Of a stretch of 64,000 nt of DNA, positions 48,577-60,615 are shown in pieces; within the stretch, counting starts at the first letter, position 1; every line of letters begins with the position of its first letter. This DNA is from Arenicola marina. Taxonomy: Eukaryota > Annelida > Polychaeta > Arenicolidae. The translations under genes and the position numbers were made by a program. The notes under the pieces were generated by a model. The model did not search any database and was not told the DNA's origin. It was given only the letters and a program-made list of their open reading frames with translations. Where the stretch lies: positions 1,550,001 to 1,614,000 of the forward strand of contig OZ025265.1 in NCBI GenBank assembly GCA_964019135.1, read 5' to 3'.

Positions 48577-48868
48577 AGGTCTGGCTATCTGATTGTGGTT
48601 TGAAATATCTGGCCATCTCACTGTGGTTTGAAATGTCTGGCCATCTGACTGCGGTTTGAAATGTCTGGCCATCTCACTGTGGTTTGAAATGTCTGGCCAT
48701 CTGACTGCGGTTTGAAATGTCTGGCCATCTCACTGTGGTTTGAAATGTCTGGCCATCTGACTGCGGTTTGAAATGTCTGGCCATCTCACTATGGTTTGAA
48801 ATGTCTGGCCATCTCACTGTGGTTTGGAAGGTCTGGCCATCTCACTGCGGTCTGAAATGTCTGACCAT
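48577..48868. repeat. 28-bp minisatellite with alternating 56-bp dimer
   Basis: Units TCTGGCCATCTCACTGTGG / TTTGAAATG and TCTGGCCATCTGACTGCGG / TTTGAAATG alternate (CTCACTGTGG then CTGACTGCGG) through the centre, about 10 monomers. The edges carry diverged units. Confidence 0.95.
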
Positions 48869-49090
48869 CTTAATGTTTATATAAAGTATAATGTTTATAT
48901 AAAGTTAATTTTTATAAAGTATAATGTTTATATATAGTATAATGTTGATATAAAGTATAATATTTATATAATGTTTATATAAAGTATAATGTTTATATAA
49001 AGTATAATATTTATATAAAGTATAATATTTATATAAAGTATAATGTTTATATAAAGCATAATGTTTATATAAAGTATAAGATATATAGTA
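48869..49090. repeat. 18-bp AT-rich repeat (TTTATATAAAGTATAATG)
   Basis: About 11 copies of TTATATAAAGTATAATGT with short and long variants. The TTTATATAAA core is palindromic. It ends near a G9 tract at 49109-49117. Confidence 0.92.
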
Positions 49091-49304
49091 TAGTATAAGA
49101 GTAAGGGAGGGGGGGGGACGCTTATTTTGCAGAAAAATGGATTAGTAAGGTGAGAAATAATAACGATCATAAGTAACTGACCCCAATCGTAAAAAGAACG
49201 ACTAATGTTTTGTTGCTACCTTGAATGTTATGAACCATCCAATAACCTTTGTTACCAGCGCGTTTGATGCGACAAATATTAACGGAGCGTATCGAAAGAT
49301 CACC

Positions 49305-49455
49305 CATATATTTGTGGGTGGCCCAAGCGACAGCGACAATATGTCTTAGCATGGGTTGATAAGCTGATAATTCTGATGTATGAAGTTGTATGAATCTATT
49401 TATTTATGATCAAATTATTATGTTGGTTGATAAACGCTATTAAATCTTGGATTTA
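49305..49455 (+). repeat. Dispersed repeat, family E copy 2
   Basis: Same orientation as 29517-29645: GTGGCCCAAGCGACAGCGAC, AATATGTCTTAGCATGGG, GATAAGCTGATAA and the ending TTGATAAACGCTATTAAATC. Confidence 0.75.
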
Positions 49456-49519
49456 TCTAATGCTGGCTAGATATTTTTTTCTTTTCTGATATTTGGAGTT
49501 CCTTACACGGGAGACCTTT

Positions 49520-50010
49520 TTGTTACGAAATAAATTGTCGAATCGAATCAAATCGGTTTATTGTTCTCTTAAATCAGTTACAGTTGTTCGGCAGACGTGT
49601 AAACATCAAAAGGAAATAACATTAAACAGCAGCAGAAAAAGAATTACGAAATTGTACATGTAGATATTGCGAAGGTACGGAACCAGTACAATCTAGACTT
49701 ATGTACATGTGTGTACAGAGTATACTAGAAATGTTGCGCAAAATGACTTTACTATTCTAAAATTAAGCAATAAGGCTGTCAACAAGTTTGTACAAATCCC
49801 TCTCATGGTACCTCCAGCAGACGTAATTATTACTAGTCTAATATGTCTCCTTCCTTTATCTAGCGTTAACCAAAATGAGGTGTAACATCGTACACGTTGC
49901 TGTCTGTACTGCTTATATCCGCGCTTGAAAGCATTGCATTGAAAGCAAAAAATCTCTCTTTCTATATATATATTCCATTGCCATATATCGCCAGTACATT
50001 TCATTGGTTT
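49520..50010 (-). mobile_element. Possible non-LTR retrotransposon 3' end (minus strand)
   Basis: On the minus strand a 101-codon open frame (50004-49699) is followed by about 150 bp of AT-rich sequence and the ending ACAATAAACCGATTTGATTC / GATTCGACAATTTATTTCG. An AATAAA plus short GATTT/GATTC repeats is typical of 3' tails of some LINE clades. The peptide has no motif I can tie to reverse transcriptase or endonuclease, so this may equally be a host 3' end or nothing. Confidence 0.28.
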
Positions 50011-50029
50011 ACATCGAATACTGTTAGCC

Positions 50030-50436
50030 TAACTAGTGTGACATATAGTTAACGTATCTAGTGTGACATATAATTAACGTATCTAGTGTGACATATAGTT
50101 AACGTATTTAATGTGACATATAGTTAACGTATCTAGTGTGACATATAGTTAGCGTATCTAGTGTGACATATAGTTAACGTATCTAGTGTGACATACAGTT
50201 AACGTATCTAGTGTGACATAGTTAACGTATCTAGTGTGACATATAGTTAACGTATCTAGTGTAACATATAGTTAACGTATCTAGTGTGACATATAGTTAA
50301 CGTATCTAGTGTAACATATAGTTAACGTATCTAGTGGGACATATAGTTAACGTATCTAGTGTGACATATAGTTAACGTATCTAGTGTGACATATAGTTAA
50401 CGTATCTAGTGTGACATATAGTTAACGTATCTAGTA
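50030..50436. repeat. 25-bp minisatellite (GTATCTAGTGTGACATATAG TTAAC)
   Basis: About 16 copies with few substitutions (GTAACA, GGGACA, TTAGCG) and one 23-bp unit. Every unit contains the GTTAAC palindrome or a one-base variant. Confidence 0.97.
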
Positions 50437-50660
50437 GGATATATTGTGAAAATAATGTTAACCTGTCTTAGTGTGAAATATGGTTAACCTGTCTTAGTGT
50501 AAAATAAGGTTAATCTGTCTTAGTGTAAAATATGGTTACCCTGTCTTAGTATGATATATGGTTCACATTGATACCATTGTTAAATATGGTTACCCTGTCT
50601 TAGTATGATATAAGGTTCACATTGATACCATTGTTATCAGATTGTTATTTTTAACTTGTT
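50437..50660. repeat. Decayed relatives of the 25-bp unit
   Basis: GTTAACCTGTCTTAGTGTGA, then GTTAATCTGTCTTAGTGTAA and GTTACCCTGTCTTAGTATGA repeat about every 26-34 bp, including a duplicated GATACCATTGTTA block. It looks like an older, diverged extension of the preceding array. Confidence 0.75.
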
Positions 50661-52631
50661 TAGTATGAAGTGTAGTTTACCAATCAAGTGTAACACACCC
50701 TTTCAGAGTTAAATATCGTCAACCTGTCCAGAGTAAAATAACATGATTACTATGAAATATTATGATCTCTTTATTGTGAAATACTGTGATCTTATTTATT
50801 GTGCAATATTGTAAACCACAGCCCCAACCGGAAGTAAATTAGAACATGGCCATTGTTTAAGCATTCGGTCAAAGTCACGTGGTCGGTGTACTTACTCACC
50901 CCGTGTCAGTCACCGACATCCGGGTACCACGCGACTTGTTGCACTCTGACCTTTACAATATCTCATAACGAAATCAGATTCGTGAGAGTCTCACAGAAGA
51001 AGACATATGCCATGGGGTTTCATGACGGCGGATGGTCACCATATGCCATCGTATCATATGGCGGTCGTTTCGCCGTCTCAACACGCATATATACCTGTGT
51101 CTGTCACTGTGCCACCGGAGATGTCTGAACAAAGAAGCAGCACTGACAGTCGTTCCTGTATTAGGAGTCTTCGTGACACCGTCATCAAACAGAATTTAAC
51201 ATGCATGCAATATACTCTGCGATGAAATACGCTTTAGGTTACACTTATTTCATCGCCATGTTGTTAATGATTACACGAAAAGTCGCGAGCCAGGCGTTAA
51301 AATACGTATTGAAGTGACTCGGTTGACAAAGTATACAACATGTAGACCACAGTTAAATCTCCACAACGTCGTCATGCTCTGTCACTCCGGTACGTTACAG
51401 CAGCGCTATGTACATAGGATGATGTCATGTACTACATGGAATGATTAATTACACGTGAAAGTGATATATTCTGTAATTTTGTGTATCACCAACCTCTTCT
51501 CCATGTCAAATAAGTATATTCTGTCTTGAATTTAAATCCTGAAAGCCTGTGGGCTATCCGGAGAGACGCAAATTGACTCACCGGAGTAGAAGTTGGTGGC
51601 CGGCTTAATATTCCTGCGCGCGTGTTCGCTGTTCGGTATTCCGTGTGATGTCGACCGCGGTTCGATAGGACGTCCGCGCGCGATATAAATAAATCGCGCA
51701 TTTTTATGTTGAAATTGTTGTTTTACAGACTCAAAGATATATAAAATATGCATCATAATTTTGAGATACTTTTACTCTTGATTCTAAAATGTAAAAAATC
51801 TATGATGACGCATGTAGGTAAGCTGCTTTAAAGTTCAGCATTGCTATCGGAGTACAGAAATATTCAGACGTACATGTATATCTAAAATATTTAATGTTTT
51901 CTATACTGATGAATAAATAGTTTGGTTTGGAACCGAATCATTCATAACATAATACAACACATATGATGTCAGATGACTGAGAACGTAGCGCAAAAGTAAA
52001 CGTTCAACGTATGAATCAACATAATTTCAAGTGGTAACTTATTGGAAGCATCATTCCCACATGTCCTTTCATTCGCTTGGTTAACCCATATTGTTTTAAA
52101 GTTGCTTATACAGCAAGATGTTCTATGAAGACTGGAAAGTGATATATTCGGGTTCTATGTGTGTCAAAATGCACCTATTCTATGAAATAAATGACATGTT
52201 ATGTTCGTTATGTGACCTGCTTTTGCCATGTTGGTGCATCTTCTGTGGGAAAGGGCATCGCACCCGTCGCCTGCCATTCTAAATATCATGACATATTTAT
52301 AACATATCCAATTATTATTCATAGTCAGAGACATTTCTACAATTGAATTTTTTCAATAGCATAATGCAAGATAAAAATATTGTTTGAGCAGCTTTTATAT
52401 CGCTTATGTATGCAAGCGGCGCTTTCATGTCTGTCTTGTCAGCCATTTCTGCCATATATTCCACGCGGCCTAAATCCGTTGGACAAATACACCACAGACT
52501 TCTGTAAATCGATGCCGGGGACCCAGCTTCCGGTCCATAAACCCCTTACCAGGAGAACGAAGTAAGGAGCCCTTTACCACTTATCGCAATTTCCATATTG
52601 TGCACATGGTGCGTATGGGTGTGCGTAAGTT
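50661..52631. other. Mostly unique sequence, no gene recognised
   Basis: AT-rich with a more CpG-bearing patch near 51590-51680. Open frames 50853-51128 and 51007-51225 (plus) and 51486-51756 (minus) have no recognisable domain and no splice or start context I would defend. Confidence 0.45.
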
Positions 52632-52757
52632 AAGCAAGGCTCGTTATTTTGATGCTGCATTTCTGTGTTTAATTAGTTTGATACAGAAAATATGATTGAT
52701 TTGACCGCTTATCACGAATCTTTGAAATTTGCCATTGGCCGACAGCTGCGGCCTGAG
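52632..52757 (+). repeat. Dispersed repeat, family D copy 4 (diverged)
   Basis: GCTCGTTATTTTGATG, TGATTTGACCGCTTATCACG, TTTGAAATTTGCC and GGCCGACAGCTGCGG follow the order of the copy at 37833. The 3' end (GTGCGGGGAGCTTG) is missing. Confidence 0.7.
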
Positions 52758-53399
52758 GCGATCTGCTTTTTTCTAGCAACATATGTTTAAATACATAATA
52801 ATAAAAATACTTCATACTTTTAATACTCAAGTAGATCTATGAACAATCCTTCTTTGGGGCAAACATTGAGATTCATCGACGATAGTACGCCGAAGTTTGC
52901 CCCCTACCCCCGTACTCACCTGCTACCATAAGACATACAGCCACACCCATCGTTAACCCCGACAAAAGCCAACGTTCGGAATTTATACCAGTCTGTCCCA
53001 TCGCACACTTCACATATTGTGTAAGTCTTCCGGAAGATATGGCATACCAACGTCCACATTCATCCTCCTTCCCTCCGCCCACCCCTTCGCCCCCCCCCCC
53101 CTTGCATCCCACCTCCTCCCGACCCCTCCTGGCTCCAATTCCTCCAGGGGCAGCCATATCGCTACCAATTATATTATCATCGCCACCTAGCGGTCAATAG
53201 TGTGTCGCCGCCGGTTGTCCTTTGTGCACGGCAGGCGCCGAGAATCTCGTGTCTCACGGTCGATCCTCGCCCACTTTGACGTCATATCCTGTTCATCGCG
53301 GCTTGGATCGCTCTGTTTGGGGCAGCAACATGGCTTTACACCAGCGTCCAAGTCCTCAGGTTTCACGCCAAGACCCTTCCACTGAAATGTTTCTCTCTA
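52758..53399. other. Unique sequence, nothing recognised
   Basis: Includes a C11-13 run near 53090 and TGACGTCA at 53277-53284. Short open frames on both strands without domains. Confidence 0.4.
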
Positions 53400-53950
53400 T
53401 TGATATATTTCCCTCTCTTATTTTTCTGATGTGATTATTTCATTTTTTCGTTCACTTTCTCTTTATGTCCTGCTATTTATTCGTCCCCCCAGTTTGTGTA
53501 CTTTCCACCTTTATATTATCACATGCAATGTTTCTCATGCTGCCTCTCAGTCCAACTGTGCTTTGTTCTTCCTCGGCTGCTTTTTGCTGCGTCTATTTTC
53601 TTTATTCTCTCTCTTTGTATGTCTCTTTGTATCACTTTGGTACTTTCTCCTCCACGATACATTCTCATTGCCCTCAGCTCCACACCTCTGTTAGTTGCCA
53701 CTGTCTTACCCATCATCTCCATCTCTGCTTCATCTCTGCTCTATCCCTTTCCCATTGGCTTGTCTCTAGCAATCTTTTTCTTTCCCGTGTCACATATCCT
53801 CCTTTACCATCTCTTCTCTCGTCTCTACTTAATCTCTGCTCTATTCTCTCCCATGGGCTTGTCCCTCAGCAATCTCTTTCTTTCATGTGTCAAATAGTCT
53901 GTTTTATCGTCTCTTCTGTCGTTTCTCTTCTTCAAGTACCATACAATCTT
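53400..53950. repeat. Degenerate pyrimidine-rich repeat, about 99-bp unit
   Basis: TTGTCTCTAGCAATCTTTTT at 53760 recurs as TTGTCCCTCAGCAATCTCTT at 53859, with CTTTC..GTGTCA(C/A)AT and ATCTCTTCT(C/G)TCGT following both. The rest is irregular CT-rich sequence. Open frames of up to 221 codons overlap it in two frames; products are S/L/F/C/P-rich strings without motifs. Confidence 0.65.
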
Positions 53951-54425
53951 TGTCCCTGTACAACGAGCCCATCATTCCTCCCCCACGCCTGCCCCTCCAC
54001 CTCCCACCACACCGGCCTCTCCCAACAAGCCCCTACCCCACCCCTCACTCACTGTCGCTTGTGTGTCTGCTTGGCTTCAAGCAACCCACCCGGTGTAATG
54101 GTGACAGTAGACAGTGCCCTAGGCAATTAGTTCCCCACTATCCGCCCTGCCATTCCAGCCGGCCATCAGTCCCGGCTAGCCGTACCCCGCCCTGTAACCC
54201 CAATCCTCACCGGGACCCTTCGTGATACGCAACCGAGCCCCGGCACCTTCAACCCTGCTGGGTGGGTACGAGTTGCCCTCCATGTGAGTTAGGTACTAAT
54301 GGGGCGCTTTGGTCGGTCCCACGGCCCCTTGGCCCCTCGGCCCCAGCCCCTCGGCTCTGTGGAAGCTTCTGCCGGTCTCAGAGGTTGGCTTCAGAGGGCA
54401 GTTTACTGCAGTCGAATTGCTGGAC

Positions 54426-55800
54426 ACTGCCCCCACCCACCACCAGGCCAGGGCCGGCACCCCCACCACCCATCAGGCCAGGCCCTGCCCCACCACCACC
54501 CACCAGGCCAGGCCCGGCACCCCCACCACCCACAAGGCCAGGGCCGGCACCCCCACCACCCATCAAGCCGGGCCCTGCCCCACCACCACCCACCAGGCCA
54601 GGCCCGGCACCCCAACCACCCACAAGGCCAGGGCCGGCACCACCACCAGGCCTGGCACCACCCCCACCCACCAGGCCAGGCCCGGCACCACCACCACCCA
54701 CCAGGCCAGGCCCGGCACCAACCCCACCACCCACCAGACCAGGTCGGACACCACCACCAGCCACCAGGCCAGGCCAGGTACCACCAACCCCCAACCCACC
54801 AGGCCAGGCCCAGCAGCACCACCACCACCACCCACCAGACTAGGTCGGACACCACCACCAGCCAGCAGGCCAGGCGATGCCCCACCAGGCCCGGGCCCCT
54901 GCACCACCACCATCCACCAGACCAGGTCGGAAACCACTGCCACCCGCCAGGCCAGGCCAGGCACCACCCCCACCCATCAGGTCAGGCCTGGCTCCCCCAC
55001 CACCCACCAGGCCAGGCCCGGCACCACCACCACCCACAAGGCCAGGGCCGGCACCCCCACCACCTATCAAGCCGGGCCCTGCCCCACCACCACCCACCAG
55101 GCCAGGCCCGGCACCCCAACCACCCACAAGGCCAGGGCCGGCACCACCACCAGGCCTGGCACCACCCCCACCCACCAGGCCAGGCCCGGCACCACCACCA
55201 CCCACCAGGCCAGGCCCGGCACCAACCCCACCACCCACCAGACCAGGTCGGACACCACCACCAGCCACCAGGCCAGGCCAGGTACCACCAACCCCCAACC
55301 CACCAGGCCAGGCCCAGCAGCACCACCACCACCACCCACCAGACTAGGTCGGACACCACCACCAGCCAGCAGGCCAGGCCCTGCCCCACCAGGCCCGGGC
55401 CCCTGCACCACCACCATCCACCAGACCAGGTCGGAAACCACTGCCACCCGCCAGGCCAGGCCAGGCACCACCCCCACCCATCAGGTCAGGCCTGGCTCCC
55501 CCACCACCCACCAGGCCGGGCCCGGCAACCCCACCACCCACCAGGCCAGGCTTGGCACCATCCACCAGGCCCGGCAACACCCCCCCCCCCCCACCAGGTC
55601 AGGCCCCCCACCTCCCACCAGGCCAAGCCCGTCACCCCCACCCCCCACCATGCCAGACCCGGCACCCGAACCACCCCCGCCAGGCCAGCCCCGGCTCCCC
55701 CACCCACCAGGCCCGGCACCCCCACCACCCATCAGGCCAGGCCCTGCACCCCCACCACCCACCAGGCCCGGCCCGGCACCCCCACCACCCAACAGGTCAG
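54426..55800. repeat. GC-rich 30-bp minisatellite with 504-bp higher-order repeat
   Basis: Unit CACCCACCAGGCCAGGCCCG / GCACCACCAC, 30 bp, about 46 copies with 21-36-bp variants. The block from about 54430 recurs 504 bp later almost unchanged (TCAAGCCGGGCCCTGCC at 54565 and 55069, for example). Because the unit is a multiple of three and nearly stop-free, several plus frames are open for over 500 codons (P/G/A/H/T/R) and minus frames for 130-160, so no frame is privileged. Proline-rich structural proteins can look like this, but lack of frame selection argues against a gene. Confidence 0.95.
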
Positions 55801-55924
55801 GGCGGGTTGCTTTATGGCTGGCCCTCCCCGCCCCTGGGTTTATAAACATCCCGGGCGGCAACAGCTCTGGGGGATGTAATATCTAGACGGCCATACACGG
55901 GTAATAAACAGACATTTACGCCCA

Positions 55925-58900
55925 AGTAGAAACCGAACTCCAACCAGCCATCACACAACCCAAGGCAGATAGGAGACTCGGAAGGTACTCCAGCCAGGCA
56001 TCACACAAGCCAAGGCAGATAGGAGACTCGGAAGGTACTCCAGCCAGGCATCACACACACAACCCAAGGCAGATAGGTCACTCGGAAAGTACTCCACCCA
56101 GGCATCACACACACAACCCAAGGCAGATAGGTCACTCGGAAAGTACTCCAGCCAGACATCACACCCACAACCCAAGGCAGATAGGTCACTCGGAAAGTAC
56201 TCCAGGCAGACATCACACAACCCAAGGCAGATAGGAGACTCGGAAGGTACTCCAGCCAGCCATCACACAACCCAAGGCAGATAGGAGACTCGGAAGGTAC
56301 TCCAGCCAGGCATCACACACACAACCCAAGGCAGATAGGTCACTCGGAAAGTACTCCAGCCAGGCATCACACACACAACCCAAGGCAGATAGGTCACTCG
56401 GAAAGTACTCCAGCCAGACATCACACCCACAACCCAAGGCAGATAGGTCACTCGGAAAGTACTCCAGGCAGACATCACACACACAACCCAAGGCAGATAG
56501 GTCACTCGGAAAGTACTCCAGCCAGGCATCACACAACCCAAGGCAGATAGGAGACTCGGAAGGTACTCCAGCCAGGCATCGCACAACCCAAGGCAGATAG
56601 GTCACTCGGAAAGTACTCCAGCCAGACATCACACACACAACCCAAGGCAGATAGGTCACTCGGAAAGTACTCCAGCAAGGCATCACACAACCCAAGGCAG
56701 ATAGGAGACTCGGAAGGTACTCCAGCCAGGCATCACACACACAACCCAAGGCAGATAGGTCACTCGGAAAGTACTCCAGCCAGGCATCACACACACAACC
56801 CAAGGCAGATAGGAGACTCGGAAGGTACTCCAGCCAGGCATCACACACACAACCCAAGGCAGATAGGTCACTCGGAAAGTACTCCAGCCAGGCATCACAC
56901 ACACAACCCAAGGCAGATAGGTCACTCGGAAAGTACTCCAGCCAGACATCACACCCACAACCCAAGGCAGATAGGTCACTCGGAAAGTACTCCAGGCAGA
57001 CATCACACACACAACCCAAGGCAGATAGGTCACTCGGAAAGTACTCCAGCCAGGCATCACACAACCCAAGGCAGATAGGAGACTCGGAAGGTACTCCAGC
57101 CAGGCATCGCACAACCCAAGGCAGATAGGTCACTCGGAAAGTACTCCAGCCAGACATCACACACACAACCCAAGGTAGATAGGTCACTCGGAAAGTACTC
57201 CAGCAAGGCATTACACAACCCAAGGCAGATAGGAGACTCGGAAGGTACTCCAGCCAGGCATCACACACACAACCCAAGGCAGATAGGTCACTCGGAAAGT
57301 ACTCCAGCCAGACATCACACACACAACCCAAGGCAGATAGGTCACTCGGAAAGTACTCCAGCCAGACATCACACACACAACCCAAGGCAGATAGGTCACT
57401 CGGAAAGTACTCAAGCCAGGCATTACACAACCCAAGGCAGACAGGTCACTCGGAAAATACTCCAGCCAGGCATCACACACACAACCCAAGGCAGATAGGT
57501 CACTCGGAAAGTACTCCAGGCAGGCATCACACACACAACCCAAGGCAGATAGGTCACTCGGAAAGTACTCCAGGCAGATCTCACACACACAACCCAAGGC
57601 AGATAGGTCACTCGGAAAGTACTCCAGCCAGGCATCACACACACAACCCAAGGCAGTTAGGTCACTTGGAAAGTACTCCAGCCAGGCATCACACAACCCA
57701 AGACAGATAGGTCCCTCGGAAAGTACTCCAGCCAGGCATTACACAACCCAAGGCAGATAGGTCACTCGGAAAGTACTCCAGCCAGGCATCACACAACCCA
57801 AGGCAGATAGGTCACTCGGAAAGTACTCCAGCCAGACATCACACAACCCAGGCCAGATAGGTCACTCGGAAAGTACTCCAGCCAGGCATCACACAACCCA
57901 AGGCCGATAGGTCACTCGGAAAGTACTCCAGCCAGGCATCACACAACCCAGGCAAGATAGGTCACTCGGTAAGTACTGCAGCCAGGCATCACACACACAA
58001 CTCCAGGCAGATAGGTCACTCGGAAAGTACTCCAGCCAGGCATCACACACACAACCCAAGGCAGATAGGTCACTCGGAAAGTACTCCAGCCAGGAATCAC
58101 ACAAGCCAAGGCAGATAGGTCACTCGGAAAGTACTCCAGCCAGGCATCACACAACTCCAGGCAGATAGGTCACTCGGAAAGTACTCCAGCCAGGCATCAC
58201 ACAAGCCAAGGCAGATAGATCACTCGGAAAGTACTCCAGCCAGGCATCACACAACCCAGGCCAGATAGGTCACTCGGAAAGTACTCCAGCCAGGCATTAT
58301 ACACACAACACAAGGCAGATAGGTCACTCGGAAAGTACTCCAGGCAGGCATCACACACACAACCCAAGGCAGATAGGTCACTCGGAAAGTACTCGAGCCA
58401 GACATCACACACACAACCCAAGGCAGATAGGTCACTCGGAAAGTACTCCAGCCAGGCATCACACACACAACCCAAGGCAGATAGGTCACTCGGAAAGTAC
58501 TCCAGCCAGCCATCACACAACCCAAGGCAGATAGGTCACTCGGAAAGTACTCCAGCCAGGCATTACACACACAACCCAAGGCAGATAGGTCACTGGGAAA
58601 GTACTCCAGCCAGGCATCACACAACCCAAGGCAGATAGGTCACTCGAAAAGTACTCCAGCCAGGTATCACACAACCCAGGCCAGATAGGTCACTCGGAAA
58701 GTACTCCAGCCAGGCATCACACAACCCAAGGCAGATAGGTCACTCGGAAAGTACTCCAGCCAGGCATCACACAACCCAAGGCAGATAGGTCACTCGGTAA
58801 GTACTCCAGCCAGGCATCACACAACCCAGGCCAGATAGGTCACTCGGAAAGTACTCCAGCCAGGCATCACACAACCCAAGGCAGATAGGTCACTCGGTAA

Positions 58901-59915
58901 GTACTCCAGCCAGGCATCACACACACAACTCCAGGCAGATAGGTCACTCGGAAAGTACTCCAAGCAGGCATCACACACGCAACCCAAGGCAGATAGGTCA
59001 CTCGGAAAGTACTCCAGCCAGATATCACACAAGCCAAGGCAGATAGGTCACTCGGAAAGTACTCCAGCCAGACATCACACACACAACCCAAGGCAGATAG
59101 GTCACTCGGAAAGTACTCCAGCCAGCCATCACACAACCCAAGGCAGATAGGTCACTCGGAAAGTACTCCAGCCAGGCATCACACAAGCCAAGGCAGATAG
59201 GTCACTCGGAAAGTACTCCAGCCAGGCATCACACAACCCAGGCCAGATAGGTCACTCGGAAAGTACTCCAGCCAGGCATCACACACACAACCCAAAGCAG
59301 ATAGGTCACTCGGAAAGTACTCCAGCCAGACATCACACACACAACCCAAGGCAGATAGGTCACTCGGAAAGTACTCCAGCCAGGCATCACACACACAATT
59401 CCAGGCAGATAGGTCACTCGGAAAATACTCCAGCCAGGCGTCACAACACCCCAGCCAGATGGGTCACTCGGAAAGTACTCCAGCCAGGCATCACACAAGC
59501 CAAGGCAGATAGGTCACTCGGAAAGTACTCCAGCCAGGCATCACAACACCCCAGGCAGATAGGTCACTCGGAAAGTACTCCAACCAGGCATCACACAAGC
59601 TAAGGCAGATAGGTCATTCGGAAAGTACTCCAGCCAGGCATCACACACACAATTCCAGGCAGATAGGTCACTCGGAAAGTACTCCAACCAGGCATCACAC
59701 AACCCAAGGCAGATAGGTCACTCGGAAAGTACTCCAACCAGGCATCACACAACCCAAGGCAGATAGGTCACTCAAAAAATACTCCAGCCAAACATCACAC
59801 ACACACAAGCTAAGGCAGATAGGTCACTCAGAAAGTACTCCAGCCAGACATCACACACACAAGCTAAGGCAGATAGGTCATTCGGAAAATACTCCAGCCA
59901 TGCACCACACACACA
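55925..59915. repeat. 50/54-bp minisatellite, about 76 copies, 528-bp higher-order repeat
   Basis: Unit AACCCAAGGCAGATAGGTCA / CTCGGAAAGTACTCCAGCCA / GGCATCACAC, 50 bp; an extra ACAC before AACCC makes 54 bp. A GAGACTCGGAAGG subtype (instead of GTCACTCGGAAAG) occurs only at about 55960-57240. A 528-bp block around 56050-57240 is repeated (GCCAGGCATCGCAC at 56571 and 57099). Minus-strand open frames of up to 405 codons (CDAWLEYFPSDLSALGCV) come from stop-poor units and are not accepted as genes. Confidence 0.97.
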
Positions 59916-59966
59916 CGCGAAGGCAGGTAGTTCACAACTCAAAGTTACGGCACCCGTCAGACGGCG

Positions 59967-60085
59967 TAATATCACTTAAACCATTGCTTAGATCATCACG
60001 TAATATAATGGAAACCAGTGATTAGAATATTACCTAATATCACTCAAACTAATGCTTTGACCATCACCTAATATCATGAATAATA
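59967..60085. repeat. 34-bp degenerate repeat, about 3.4 copies
   Basis: TAATATCACTTAAACCATTG, TAATATAATGGAAACCAGTG and TAATATCACTCAAACTAATG start at 59967, 60001 and 60035, each followed by (C/A)TT(A)GA.CATCAC.. and a fourth start at 60069. Confidence 0.8.
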
Positions 60086-60615
60086 TAGATTTGTTAATTT
60101 AAGAAAGCAACAATACTTCTGAGGCACTCGTGTTGACAACGATTATAGGAAATAACTGGGTGAGTGGACAGATGTGATCTACTTGCTTGGCGAGTCAAAA
60201 CAACTGGATTATAATTGGCTGATAGCGCGTAAAACATTTGTCTATGTGGTCGCCGTGCATAAAATATCGAGAAATAGCTATCCCTTAATGCGACGTTTAC
60301 ATAGCAAAGGAGAGACTCATCATCTTATGGGTCATAAGTTATGCATAACCTTGGCTCATAAGGGAGCGGCAAGAGGAACTTACATAGCAGTGTGCCTGTT
60401 TTCCAATTGGAAATAAAATATGTTTTAAGTATAATGAATCGGTTTGGGGTTTGCGCCATCGTTCAGTATCAACACGCCAGCGACGACTGAAGAGTCGTAA
60501 CTTCGTTAACACATAGATATGGTTCGCGGCTTCATCAGCAGAAAAAATAGAAAGCTGGAGAGGAAATGATGCCACAATATATTGTTTAAATTATTAAATT
60601 TACTTAGGTGCTGTT
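60086..60615. other. Unique sequence, nothing recognised
   Basis: Open frames 60174-60416 (plus) and 60339-60575 (minus) show no domain. If a retrotransposon body once lay upstream of 60.8 kb, it is not recognisable here. Confidence 0.4.

Noticed and set aside
53465..54130. 221-codon plus-strand frame (possible multi-pass membrane protein)
   Set aside because: Lies in degenerate CT-rich repeat; an overlapping frame of 133 codons is equally open and the hydrophobic look follows from T-rich codons.
54299..55886. 525/526-codon proline-rich protein
   Set aside because: Two plus frames are open over the same 1.6 kb and minus frames are open as well. That is expected for a 30-bp GC-rich unit without stops; no signal peptide or unique domain is seen.
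56213..57430. 405-codon minus-strand CDAWLEYFPSDLSALGCV repeat protein
   Set aside because: Translation of the 50/54-bp unit; three frames are used alternately as units change length, and there is no non-repeat coding sequence at the ends.
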